Shown: in pieces, positions 6,591-14,660 of the stretch
Layout of the letters: every line of letters starts with the position of its first letter
How positions within the stretch are numbered: the first letter of the stretch is position 1
Assembly (NCBI GenBank): GCA_964649095.1
Contig: CAZYPH010000049.1
Coordinates: 1 to 15,322, forward strand
Direction: 5' to 3'
Length of the DNA: 15,322 nucleotides
Source of the DNA: CAZYPH01 sp964649095
GTDB lineage: Bacteria > Bdellovibrionota > UBA1018 > UBA923
The notes under the pieces: generated by a model
What the model was told of the DNA's origin: nothing
Database searches by the model: none
What the model saw: the letters and a program-made list of their open reading frames with translations, nothing else
Translations under genes and position numbers: made by a program

Positions 6591-6661
6591 ATAATATAGT
6601 AGTTAAGATATATAAATCATAACGCGGCGTGTTTTAAATATGATAATCAATATATATCGAT

Positions 6662-7977
6662 CTAGTTTAGTATCACACAGCATTCAATATGATAGGTTTG
6701 CGGAAACATATCAATCAAGTGCAACGCCTGTAGTGTTTTAGATCGGAAATTTTCCAAGTCGCGCGAAAGAGTGCTCGGGTCACATGAGAATGCTAGAAAC
6801 GAACTTACAGGCAAAGCCGATAACAACGCCACGGAATGCTCTAGTCCCGCTCGGGGGGGGTCCGCCACTACGATTACTTGTAAATCTCTATTCTCCTGAT
6901 TGGATAGAAAGAATTGGTCTCGCAAAAACGCCTCTACTTCTTGTTGAACAATCAGGTGGCGGACAAAGCTTAGTTTTTCAAGTTTTGCATTGGGGNNNNN
7001 NNNNNTAGCGGTGCATTGTTCGTATCTTTGTTTTTGGAGCTGCGCATCTCGGCCTTGAAGTCTGCTGGCGAGATTCCATGGTTTGCTGTGTCGACCGAAA
7101 TCACTAGGGTGTTGGAGTGTTGCAGCGACTCATCTTGCAGGATGCGTCGTAACAGATTTCCTCGGCCACCGTATAAGTCTAGCACTATCGTTTGAATATT
7201 AGGTGGTGTTGTTAAGAGTTTCGTCTTTAAGTTGTCATAAACAATGTTTTGCATCACCGCGTTTTGCTCGTGGTTGATTTGCACAAATCCGTCGCTACTG
7301 TGGCGACGGTCGACAACGGCACGAATAGGTGACTGGTCGTCATAGTGAGTCCACTCAATTTTATGGGTGTCGGTAACGAGCGTTTTTCCATCGCGCAAAC
7401 TTTGATCAAGTCTTCGCCACTCTGCTTGTATGGCGGGGTGTGCAATAGCACAGGTCTGTGTGTAAGCAATAGTGCGTGTATGTTCGACAAAGAAGCCTAC
7501 GCCGTGTCGATCATAACGTGCTTGCACGCGCCGTCGATAGTTCCAGGGTGAGTGGGCTTTGTGTAGAACAGTATTGGGCGCAGCTGACAGCCCTAGGCCT
7601 TTTTGAATAAAACGCTCTAAAACAAGTTTCTTTTCTTCAATCTGCGTGTCGTAGTTCAAGTGTTGCCATTGGCAGCCGCCGCATGTGGAAAATACCGGGC
7701 ATTGCGGCTCAACGCGTCCAGGAGAGGGCTCAAGAACACGCACAAGTTGCGCGCGTAAAAAACGCTTTTCGACTTGTGTAATTCTCACAATGGCCGTTTC
7801 GGCAGGAGCCCCACCGCTAATGAATACAGCGATTTTTCCCACTCCCTTTTCAGAGTTGTGATCTGCGTCAGGGTAGTCAACGCGAGCTATACATTCATTG
7901 CCAAACAACATGTGTTCTGTGGTGACAGTTAATTCTTGATCAATAGAAAACGGTAGTGCGGATTTTGTATGGCCCAT
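6662..7977 (-). CDS. rlmD: 23S rRNA (uracil-5-)-methyltransferase, RlmD/RumA type, split by an assembly gap
   Basis: This enzyme transfers a methyl group from S-adenosylmethionine to C5 of a uridine in 23S rRNA. The first 324 residues (7977 to 7006) contain the N-terminal TRAM-like domain, four cluster cysteines C93, C99, C102 and C176 whose spacing matches the [4Fe-4S] ligands of E. coli RumA, the FVQINHEQNAVM motif and the SAM loop DLYGGRGNLL (267-276). Beyond the gap, codons from 6994 continue with PNAKLEKLSF, then the DPPRAG motif, the catalytic cysteine in FSCDPSTLSRD and the terminal DMFPQTYHIE, ending with TAG at 6664-6662. The two halves are in different frames with ten N between them. 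A true gap length of 2 modulo 3 would restore the frame, so I treat this as one intact gene. RlmC or TrmA specificity is possible but less likely given the cluster. Confidence 0.85.
6996..7005. other. Assembly gap inside the rRNA methyltransferase gene
   Basis: Ten N lie between the SAM-binding loop half and the catalytic half of the gene. The flanking codon frames do not agree across ten bases. The segment between the SAM loop and the DPPR motif is already of ample length, so only a few bases are likely missing or mis-sized. Confidence 0.9.
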
Positions 7978-8034
7978 TATTTTACTGATAGTTCTCTTTG
8001 GTCTACTAAGCTAGTGTAGTGTCAGATAGAATTT
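7978..8034. promoter_or_regulatory. Divergent intergenic region between rlmD and lepA
   Basis: These 57 bases must carry the start signals for two genes transcribed away from each other. I see a purine stretch (AGATAGAA, about 8024-8031) that may be the lepA ribosome site. No -35/-10 pair convinced me on either strand. Confidence 0.4.
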
Positions 8035-9834
8035 ATGGCTAAACCAAAAAATATACGAAATTTTTCAATTATCGCTCACATTGACCATGGCAAATCGACC
8101 CTGGCTGACCGTTTAATAGAACGCACGGGCACGGTCTCTTCACGTGAGATGGAAGCTCAGTATCTCGACAACATGGACATTGAAAAAGAGCGTGGCATTA
8201 CCATCAAAGCTCAGACGGTACGCTTGAAATACAAGGCCAAAAACGGTGAGCAGTACGAGTTCAATTTGATTGATACGCCGGGACACGTAGACTTTACTTA
8301 TGAGGTTTCTCGAAGTTTAGCCGCCTGCGAAGGGGCTATCTTAGTGGTCGATGCGTCGCAAGGGGTTGAAGCGCAAACCTTGGCCAATGTGTATATGGCC
8401 TTAAATAACAACCTAGATATTCTGCCAGTAATAAATAAAATCGATTTACCGTCGGCAGAGCCTGAGCGCGTGCGCAAAGAAATTGAAGATGTCATTGGTA
8501 TCGATGCCTCGCATGCAGTGTTGGCGAGTGCAAAGTCAGGAATTGGTATCGATGAAATTCTTGAGGCCGTTGTAACGTATTTTCCTCCACCAAAAAATGA
8601 AGACGATAAACCATTGCGTGCCCTAGTGTTCGATAGTTGGTTTGATTCGTATCAGGGCGTCATTACGTTAGCGCGGGTGTTTGATGGTAAAGTGAAACGT
8701 GGTGATCGTATTCGCTTAACCCACGCCGGCAAAGAGTTTGAAGTGCAGAAGCTTGGTGTGTTTGCGCCGAAGTTTCGCGAAGTCGATACGCTCTCTAGTG
8801 GTGAGGTCGGTTGTTTTATCTGCGGCATAAAAGATGTGCGTGATGCGCGTGTGGGCGATACAATATCAGACGCGACAGTGCCTGGCTTGGAGCCTTTGGG
8901 TGGGTTTCAGGAAGTGAAGCCGATGGTATTTTCTGGCCTTTATCCGATTGATGCTGATGAATACAATGATTTGAAAGATGCCCTTGAAAAACTACGGCTT
9001 AACGACTCCGCCTTTACGTTTGAGCCCGAAACTTCGAGTGCATTAGGGTTTGGTTTTCGTTGTGGTTTTTTGGGTTTATTGCACATGGATGTCGTTCAAG
9101 AACGTTTAGAGCGTGAGTACAATCTTAATCTCATTACCACCGCGCCTTCTGTTATTTATAAAGTTAAAAAGACCGACGGCGAAGAGCTTGTAATCGATAA
9201 CCCCTCAAAACTTCCGCCGGTAGTAAAGATTGAAAAAATTGAAGAGCCTTATATTCGCCTCACATTGCATTTGCCCAACGAATACGTTGGTAACGTGATT
9301 AGTCTTTGTGAAGATCGCCGTGGTGTTCAAGTTAAACTCGATTACGTTACGTCGGAACGTGTGACGTTAGAATATGAAATGCCGTTAGCCGAGATGGTGT
9401 TTGATTTCTTTGACCGTCTAAAAAGTGTCACAAAAGGTTATGCCAGTATGGACTACGAGTTAATCGGTTATCGTGAAGGCGATATGGTGAAACTCGACAT
9501 CTTGATAAATGGAGAGCAGGTCGACGCATTGTCACTAATGCTCCATCGCACGAAGGCCCAAACGCGTGGACGTGAGTTGGTTAAAAAAATGAAAGAACTC
9601 ATCGAACGTCAAATGTTTGAAGTGGCGATTCAAGCTGCAATTGGTGCAAAAATTGTGGCGCGTGAATCGCTTGGCGCACTTCGTAAAAACGTGACAGCAA
9701 AATGTTATGGCGGTGATATTTCTAGAAAACGCAAATTGCTTGAGAAGCAAAAAGAAGGCAAAAAACGCATGAAACAAATTGGAACGGTAGAGATTCCGCA
9801 AGAGGCGTTTTTGGCCGTATTGAAGGTAGAGTAA
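8035..9834 (+). CDS. lepA: Elongation factor 4 (LepA), translational GTPase
   Basis: LepA is a ribosome-binding GTPase that influences initiation and elongation, especially under stress. The 599 residues match the family length. The GTP-binding motifs are AHIDHGKS (14-21), DTPGH (80-84) and NKID (134-137). Domain II follows, then the EF-G-like domains III and V, and the LepA-specific C-terminal domain, including the late stretch GGDISRKRKLLEKQKEGKKR (about 563-582). It is divergent from rlmD and precedes the signal peptidase-like gene by 15 bases; lepA next to lepB is a common bacterial pairing. It appears intact and ordinary. Confidence 0.98.
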   Translation: MAKPKNIRNFSIIAHIDHGKSTLADRLIERTGTVSSREMEAQYLDNMDIEKERGITIKAQTVRLKYKAKNGEQYEFNLIDTPGHVDFTYEVSRSLAACEGAILVVDASQGVEAQTLANVYMALNNNLDILPVINKIDLPSAEPERVRKEIEDVIGIDASHAVLASAKSGIGIDEILEAVVTYFPPPKNEDDKPLRALVFDSWFDSYQGVITLARVFDGKVKRGDRIRLTHAGKEFEVQKLGVFAPKFREVDTLSSGEVGCFICGIKDVRDARVGDTISDATVPGLEPLGGFQEVKPMVFSGLYPIDADEYNDLKDALEKLRLNDSAFTFEPETSSALGFGFRCGFLGLLHMDVVQERLEREYNLNLITTAPSVIYKVKKTDGEELVIDNPSKLPPVVKIEKIEEPYIRLTLHLPNEYVGNVISLCEDRRGVQVKLDYVTSERVTLEYEMPLAEMVFDFFDRLKSVTKGYASMDYELIGYREGDMVKLDILINGEQVDALSLMLHRTKAQTRGRELVKKMKELIERQMFEVAIQAAIGAKIVARESLGALRKNVTAKCYGGDISRKRKLLEKQKEGKKRMKQIGTVEIPQEAFLAVLKVE

Positions 9835-9849
9835 GGTCTATTAGATAAA

Positions 9850-10461
9850 ATGTTTACGAAGAGCCTTTTCGAAAAATTAAAGTCGTTAGCGTTAGTTTAT
9901 TTGGGTGTTTTGATTTTAGGAATTGTCGCCGCAGCGCTTCTTCGTTCTTACGTTGTTGAATTTTATCAAGTGCAGTCTGATGCGATGGTGCCATCGCTTT
10001 TTCCTGGTGAGCGTGTGGTGGTGCTGCACCAATTTAATCGCGAAAAACTAGCTCGGGGCGATGTTGTAGTGCTGCACTTGGCCAATGACCCTTCACGTGA
10101 GTTTGTAAAACGCGTCGTCGGGTTGCCCGCTGACCGCGTGGCCTTGCAACAGTATCGCCTTTCGGTGAACGGCAAAGTGATCAGTGGCGATCCACTTTCA
10201 ACTGGTAGTTTGCAGTTTTTTACGGAAACATTTGAGCAGAAAGTATTTCGTGTGCAGTGGTCTGATGCCTCGACCGATTTCAGTGTTGATGTGCCGAAGG
10301 GCCATGTGTTTGTTTTAAGTGACTCGCGCACGACGGGGCAGGATAGTCGCCAGTGGGGGTTTGTTCGATTGGAACAAATCTCAGGTAAAGTACAGTACGT
10401 AGTGCGTGCCGCGGAACATGCAGATGCTATTCGTAAAACAGGTTGGTTTCTTCCTCTCTAA
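9850..10461 (+). CDS. lepB: Signal peptidase I homologue lacking the catalytic serine (probable pseudoenzyme)
   Basis: Type I signal peptidases cut secretory signal peptides on the outer face of the inner membrane with a Ser/Lys dyad. This 203-residue homologue has one transmembrane helix (about 13-33) and the conserved boxes in order: QSDAMVPSL (42-50), GDVVVLHL (70-77), FVKRVVGLPADRV (85-97) and SDSRTTGQDSRQWG (157-170). The general base K87 is present, but the nucleophile position (second Ser of SGSM in E. coli, S90) is A45, codon GCG at 9982-9984. The position matching E. coli S278 is G163; D165 and R167 are kept. By family knowledge the Ser-to-Ala change abolishes cleavage. The frame is otherwise intact and well conserved, so it is probably expressed. 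It follows lepA by 15 bases. A single-base assembly error (TCG to GCG) is the main alternative. Confidence 0.85.
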   Translation: MFTKSLFEKLKSLALVYLGVLILGIVAAALLRSYVVEFYQVQSDAMVPSLFPGERVVVLHQFNREKLARGDVVVLHLANDPSREFVKRVVGLPADRVALQQYRLSVNGKVISGDPLSTGSLQFFTETFEQKVFRVQWSDASTDFSVDVPKGHVFVLSDSRTTGQDSRQWGFVRLEQISGKVQYVVRAAEHADAIRKTGWFLPL

Positions 10462-10501
10462 CTGGAACTTGACTTGAAATGAAGGGCTAGGGGTTGATCT
10501 C

Positions 10502-11485
10502 ATGGTCTCAATAAAACAAGATACTGGTGTCGATTCTAAGTCTAAGGCCTCTTCAAAGGCCTCTAATGATAGCTGGTATCGGCAGAGCCTAATTAATGCT
10601 CAAGACCTTTCCGCAAATCGTGCCCTAGATGTTTTAGTGCGAGCCGTTGAATTAAAAAAGCTTTGGGCTAGCTGGCGTGGTTCCGAATTCCCACGGCAGT
10701 CTCTTAAGGGCCGCACAATAGTAAATTTATTTTTTGAGGCCAGTACACGAACACGATCGTCCTTTGAATTAGCCGTGCAACGTTTGGGCGGGCATATTTT
10801 AAATGTTTCATCCGAGGGTTCATCGGTTGTTAAGGGCGAAACATTATTTGATACTGCTCAAAATTTAGAGGCGATGGATCCTGATTTATTAGTATTGCGA
10901 CATGCTTCTGCTGGTGCCCCGTTGCAGCTGTCTCGTCGAATAAAAATTCCGATAATAAATGCTGGAGATGGTTTTCACGAACACCCTACGCAGGCTCTTT
11001 TAGACGCGTTTACGATCTGCGAAAAAAAGGGGGTTCCTCTTCGCGCAGGTAGTGCGCCAGAGTCTTTATTGTCTGGGTTGTCGGTTGCCATCGTGGGTGA
11101 CATTGCCCACTCTCGGGTAGCGCGCTCCAATATCTATTTACTTCAAAAATTAGGTGCTCAGGTAGNNNNNNNNNNTTCTGTTAGTCACCACCTACAAGAA
11201 TGCCTTCCGAAGGTAGATGTCGTTATGCTCTTGAGAGTTCAGTTAGAGCGTCAAAATCAGATGCAATTTCCCTCGTTAGGTGAGTATTCCAAGTTTTGGG
11301 GATTACATGGTCAGACAGCACAATATCTTAAGTCTGACGCGGTGATCATGCATCCGGGGCCTGTAAATGAAGGCGTCGAGATTTCACAAGAAGTCGCGCA
11401 GGGGCCGTATTCCTTAATTTTGAATCAAGTGTCGAACGGCGTACTGGTTCGTATGGCTTTGATGGAACTTATTTTGGTAAATTAG
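10502..11485 (+). CDS. pyrB: Aspartate carbamoyltransferase catalytic subunit (contains an assembly gap)
   Basis: PyrB joins carbamoyl phosphate and aspartate, the first committed step of pyrimidine synthesis. Visible are the carbamoyl-phosphate loop STRTR (81-85), SSVVKGETLFDT with K111, H134 in LRHASAGAP, NAGDGFHEHPTQALLDAF (153-170), LLRVQLERQ and the C-terminal MHPGPVNEGVEI. There is a polar N-terminal extension of about 25 residues before the core. Ten N at 11166-11175 interrupt the second domain in frame; compared with the family roughly 15 residues appear to be lost there. AGGGG upstream of the ATG at 10502 supports the start. pyrC follows after six bases, with its ribosome site overlapping the pyrB stop, so the genes are cotranscribed. 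Confidence 0.95.
   Translation: MVSIKQDTGVDSKSKASSKASNDSWYRQSLINAQDLSANRALDVLVRAVELKKLWASWRGSEFPRQSLKGRTIVNLFFEASTRTRSSFELAVQRLGGHILNVSSEGSSVVKGETLFDTAQNLEAMDPDLLVLRHASAGAPLQLSRRIKIPIINAGDGFHEHPTQALLDAFTICEKKGVPLRAGSAPESLLSGLSVAIVGDIAHSRVARSNIYLLQKLGAQVXXXXSVSHHLQECLPKVDVVMLLRVQLERQNQMQFPSLGEYSKFWGLHGQTAQYLKSDAVIMHPGPVNEGVEISQEVAQGPYSLILNQVSNGVLVRMALMELILVN
11166..11175. other. Assembly gap inside pyrB
   Basis: Ten N fall between LLQKLGAQV and SVSHHLQE. The reading frame is kept, but in other ATCases this interval holds about 19 residues (the loop with the Gly-Pro-Pro pattern) where only four fit here. The real gap is therefore probably around 45 bases longer than drawn. Confidence 0.85.
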
Positions 11486-11491
11486 GAAGCT

Positions 11492-12814
11492 ATGAAAACG
11501 ACTTTTCGCAGAGCCGAATCAGATTCTGAGAATTCTCATCTTTTAAAAAATATTCATATAGTTGATCCGCTATGTAATCGTGACGAAATCTGCGACGTCT
11601 GGATTGACGACGGATTGATTAAAGCCATCGACCAACCAAACCAGATCAAACCCCCGGCAACTATACACACCATTGATGGCACAGGATGCCATCTCATGCC
11701 TGGTTTTGTCGATGTGCACGTCCATTTGCGCGAGCCTGGACAAGAATACAAAGAGACTATTGGAACAGGCACCATGGCAGCCGCGGCTGGTGGTTTTACT
11801 ACCGTGTTGTGTATGGCTAATACAAATCCGGTGAACGACAATCCATATGTAACTTCTTATATATTATCGCAGGCCGAAAAATACTCTTACGTCCGCGTAT
11901 TGCCGATTGGCGCCCTTTCGAAAGGTCTTCAAGGCAAAGAATTGGCCGAAATTGGCAAGATGAAGGCGGCTGGCATTGTGGCCGTGAGTGATGATGGCAT
12001 GCCCGTAATGAATAGCTACCTTATGCGAAAGGCGCTGGACTATTGCAAGACGTTTGGACTAGTCATCGTCTCGCACGCCGAAGATGCGCATCTAGTTGGT
12101 CAGGGTGTGATGCATGAAGGCTACCACTCGAACTGTTTGGGTTTGCGTGGCATTCCAGCAGAGAGCGAAGAGATCGTTGTCGCGCGCGATATCGCACTAT
12201 CAAGATTAACCGGTGGGGCTGTTCATTTTGCTCATCTCAGCACGAGGCAAGCTTTAGATCATGTTAGGCGCGCTAAGGCTGCGGGTCTTAAGATCACTTG
12301 CGAGGTTACACCACACCACCTGATGTTTACCGATGAAGATGTGGGTAATTACGATTCTAATTTTAAGATGGCTCCGCCCTTACGCACAAAAGAAGACGTC
12401 GCTTTTTTGCGTGAGGCCTTGGGTGATGGCACGATTGATTGCGTAGCTACTGATCATGCCCCGCATGCCATGCGAGATAAAGACGTGTTATTTGAATTTG
12501 CCTCCAATGGCGTTGTCGGACTTGAAACTGCGTTTTCTGTCGTGTTTGACCTCTTTCAAAAGAAAATTCTGACGTTAAAACAAGTGGTCGAAGTTTTAAG
12601 CGTGCGTCCATCAGCGATTTTTAATTTACCGCAAGCGCGTTTAGCCGTAGGTGACCGTGCAGACTGTGTGATTGTAAATTTAGCGCAATCACGCTCAATC
12701 GATGCGAGAGGCTTGCACTCCAAAAGTAAAAATAGCCCATTTTTAGGCAGAAAGATGGCTGCCGTAGTGCAGGCCACATTTGTCGGAGGCGTTAATGTCT
12801 TTCAAGTGGAGTAG
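11492..12814 (+). CDS. pyrC: Dihydroorotase, type I
   Basis: This enzyme catalyses the reversible cyclisation of carbamoyl aspartate to dihydroorotate. The 440-residue amidohydrolase has the metal and catalytic residues at the spacing of the Aquifex enzyme: H76 and H78 (DVHVHLREPG), D168 (SDDGMPV), H195 (SHAED), H248 (AHLST) and D321 (ATDHAPH). It therefore looks like an active dihydroorotase rather than the inactive type that only scaffolds PyrB. The TAGGAAG overlapping the pyrB stop serves as ribosome site for the ATG at 11492. carA starts 12 bases after the stop. It is part of the pyrB-pyrC-carA run. Confidence 0.96.
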   Translation: MKTTFRRAESDSENSHLLKNIHIVDPLCNRDEICDVWIDDGLIKAIDQPNQIKPPATIHTIDGTGCHLMPGFVDVHVHLREPGQEYKETIGTGTMAAAAGGFTTVLCMANTNPVNDNPYVTSYILSQAEKYSYVRVLPIGALSKGLQGKELAEIGKMKAAGIVAVSDDGMPVMNSYLMRKALDYCKTFGLVIVSHAEDAHLVGQGVMHEGYHSNCLGLRGIPAESEEIVVARDIALSRLTGGAVHFAHLSTRQALDHVRRAKAAGLKITCEVTPHHLMFTDEDVGNYDSNFKMAPPLRTKEDVAFLREALGDGTIDCVATDHAPHAMRDKDVLFEFASNGVVGLETAFSVVFDLFQKKILTLKQVVEVLSVRPSAIFNLPQARLAVGDRADCVIVNLAQSRSIDARGLHSKSKNSPFLGRKMAAVVQATFVGGVNVFQVE

Positions 12815-12826
12815 GTTGGAGTGCCA

Positions 12827-13954
12827 ATGAACTTATCTGAAAAACTACAGAAAATAGCTACGGGTTCTACGCATAAGCTAGTTTTAGAAAACGGCACGGA
12901 GTTCCCTGGGTACGGTTTTGGCGCACTTGCTAATGGGTCGCAGCTTACGCAGTCTGAATGCTACGAAGTTGTTTTTAATACCTCGATGGTTGGTTATCAG
13001 GAGGTGATTACCGACCCTAGTTACCATCGACAGATGGTGGTCATGACGTACCCTCACCAAGGGAATTACGGCCTCAATAGTACCGATGTCGAGTCGCGTG
13101 ATGGGCGTCCACAGTTGGCCGGATTCATTGTCCGTGATTTTACCGTGCGACCGAGTAACTTTACTTCTGAAATGGATTTAGACCAGTATTTAACCCACCA
13201 CAATATTCCGGCGTTGTTTGGCGTTGACACCCGCCAGCTCACAATTGAACTACGCACCGCAGGTGTCATGCGTGGGGTTATTGCCGCAATCTCTACCGAT
13301 GCTCGTAGCATTGCATGGAAAGCGTCGTCTACGAACCACATGGCCGAGGTGTCGACAAAACAACCATATTGGTACGCAAAAACAGGTCGAGCTCCACTCG
13401 TTGCGGTTTTGGATTTTGGTGTAAAAACAAATTTATTGCGTGAGTTACAAAGGCGCGGGGTGGATATTTTAGTGATGCCCCACAATAGTTCGGCCGAAGC
13501 CATTCTTGCAGAAAAGCCCGCAGGTGTATTTTTATCGAATGGCCCTGGTGACCCTGCTGTGGCTACCAATGTCGTAGCGCAGATTCGTTTATTGCTCGGA
13601 AAAGTACCTATTTTTGGTGTTTGTATGGGCCATCAATTATTGGGAATGGCATTAGGTGGAAAAACCTACAAAATGAAGTTTGGGCATCGCGGCATTAATC
13701 AGCCGGTCCAAAATTTAAAAACAGGGGCGGTAGAAATTTCGTCTCACAATCATGGATATGCTGTAGATGTGGCCGGTTGGGATTCTAACCTGGTCACTTT
13801 GACGCACATAAACCTAAACGACCGCACGTGCGAGGGTATTAGCGCAGAGCGTCTGAAGGCATTTTCTGTTCAGTACCATCCCGAATCGGCTCCGGGTCCA
13901 CATGATTCTGGGTATCTCTTTGATGATTTCATAAAACTTATTCATACTAATTAG
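12827..13954 (+). CDS. carA: Carbamoyl-phosphate synthase small (glutaminase) subunit
   Basis: CarA hydrolyses glutamine and channels ammonia to CarB, making carbamoyl phosphate for pyrimidines and arginine. The 375 residues contain the N-terminal CarA domain (GYQEVITDPSYHRQMVVMTY at 56-75) and a class I amidotransferase domain from about residue 190. The nucleophile is C266 in GVCMGHQ and the other triad members are H351 and E353 in YHPES. I chose ATG at 12827 over the in-frame GTG at 12821, because GGAG (12818-12821) is then correctly spaced as the ribosome site and would otherwise overlap the start. carB is not in the window. The next gene starts one base after the stop. Confidence 0.96.
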   Translation: MNLSEKLQKIATGSTHKLVLENGTEFPGYGFGALANGSQLTQSECYEVVFNTSMVGYQEVITDPSYHRQMVVMTYPHQGNYGLNSTDVESRDGRPQLAGFIVRDFTVRPSNFTSEMDLDQYLTHHNIPALFGVDTRQLTIELRTAGVMRGVIAAISTDARSIAWKASSTNHMAEVSTKQPYWYAKTGRAPLVAVLDFGVKTNLLRELQRRGVDILVMPHNSSAEAILAEKPAGVFLSNGPGDPAVATNVVAQIRLLLGKVPIFGVCMGHQLLGMALGGKTYKMKFGHRGINQPVQNLKTGAVEISSHNHGYAVDVAGWDSNLVTLTHINLNDRTCEGISAERLKAFSVQYHPESAPGPHDSGYLFDDFIKLIHTN

Positions 13955-13955
13955 T

Positions 13956-14591
13956 ATGTACCAAACTTATCTTGAGCCCGTCATAAAGCAGTACACCACC
14001 GGTGAGTATTACGAAGAGCTATTTAAAGCGAAGCAGGAGTACTTCGATCGTGCAGGTGTGGTCTACGAAGACGACTCCGAGTTTGAATCGCGAATGAATA
14101 TTTTTTTAGATTGGTATCTTTTCGATCGCGAGTTGCCATCGCTTGATTTGCCGCCCATTCGCATCTTTTTTAGAAATAATCGTGAAACGTTGTCGCCAGA
14201 TGATCAAAAAATCTATGAAGATTTTTGTAGCACCGTACACTCTATTTTCGAGCTCTCAAAAGTGGGTAAAGACTTTGTTAAAGTCGATGACCTGTTTTCA
14301 AAGAAAAGCTATCAAGTTCAGATAGACCACCTCAAACAAGGCTTCGTGAAGGGTGATATTTTTGAGGCTCGATTGATTCCATTTCGTGGAGTTTTTGAAT
14401 TCTCTAACGGTTTTTGTTTTCACCCCGTTGAAATGGAAAAGTTCATTCTTGGTGAGATAAAAAAAGTGCGTAACCAAGACAAATCCCGCCAAACGAAATT
14501 GATTTTGCAATTGGCCGCGATGAAGCTCAAACACGTTCGATACCAGCACATCAATATTAAGCACATTTATTCTTTTAACGATAAGATCTAG
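13956..14591 (+). CDS. Conserved-looking hypothetical protein coupled to carA
   Basis: I do not recognise a named family. The 211-residue product is rich in aromatic and charged residues, has no signal peptide or membrane segment, and is probably cytoplasmic. An N-terminal helical half (1-105) contains NIFLDWYLFDRELPSLDLPP (48-67). A basic, beta-like middle (about 106-158) has a repeated FVK motif and FSNGFCFHP, and a helical C-terminal part (160-195) is lysine-rich. The ATG at 13956 comes one base after the carA stop and has no separate Shine-Dalgarno, so translation is likely coupled to carA. The position could mean a link to pyrimidine or carbamoyl-phosphate metabolism, or merely operon sharing. 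The frame is intact and codon use is like that of its neighbours. Confidence 0.75.
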   Translation: MYQTYLEPVIKQYTTGEYYEELFKAKQEYFDRAGVVYEDDSEFESRMNIFLDWYLFDRELPSLDLPPIRIFFRNNRETLSPDDQKIYEDFCSTVHSIFELSKVGKDFVKVDDLFSKKSYQVQIDHLKQGFVKGDIFEARLIPFRGVFEFSNGFCFHPVEMEKFILGEIKKVRNQDKSRQTKLILQLAAMKLKHVRYQHINIKHIYSFNDKI

Positions 14592-14660
14592 ATTGCTTCT
14601 CAAACTAAAAGACAGTAACAATGGCCCGTTAATTTACCCCTTTGGAGTGGTGTACAATCA

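Noticed and set aside
6662..7977. rlmD as a real frameshifted pseudogene
   Set aside because: The frame change falls exactly at a run of N, and all cluster, SAM-binding and catalytic motifs are kept on both sides.
10469..10474. TTGACT as a -35 element for a pyrB promoter
   Set aside because: No acceptable -10 hexamer lies 16-18 bases downstream before the pyrB start, and the 40-base spacer fits an internal operon junction.
12821..12826. GTG start for carA two codons upstream
   Set aside because: The GTG overlaps the GGAG that serves as ribosome site for the ATG at 12827.
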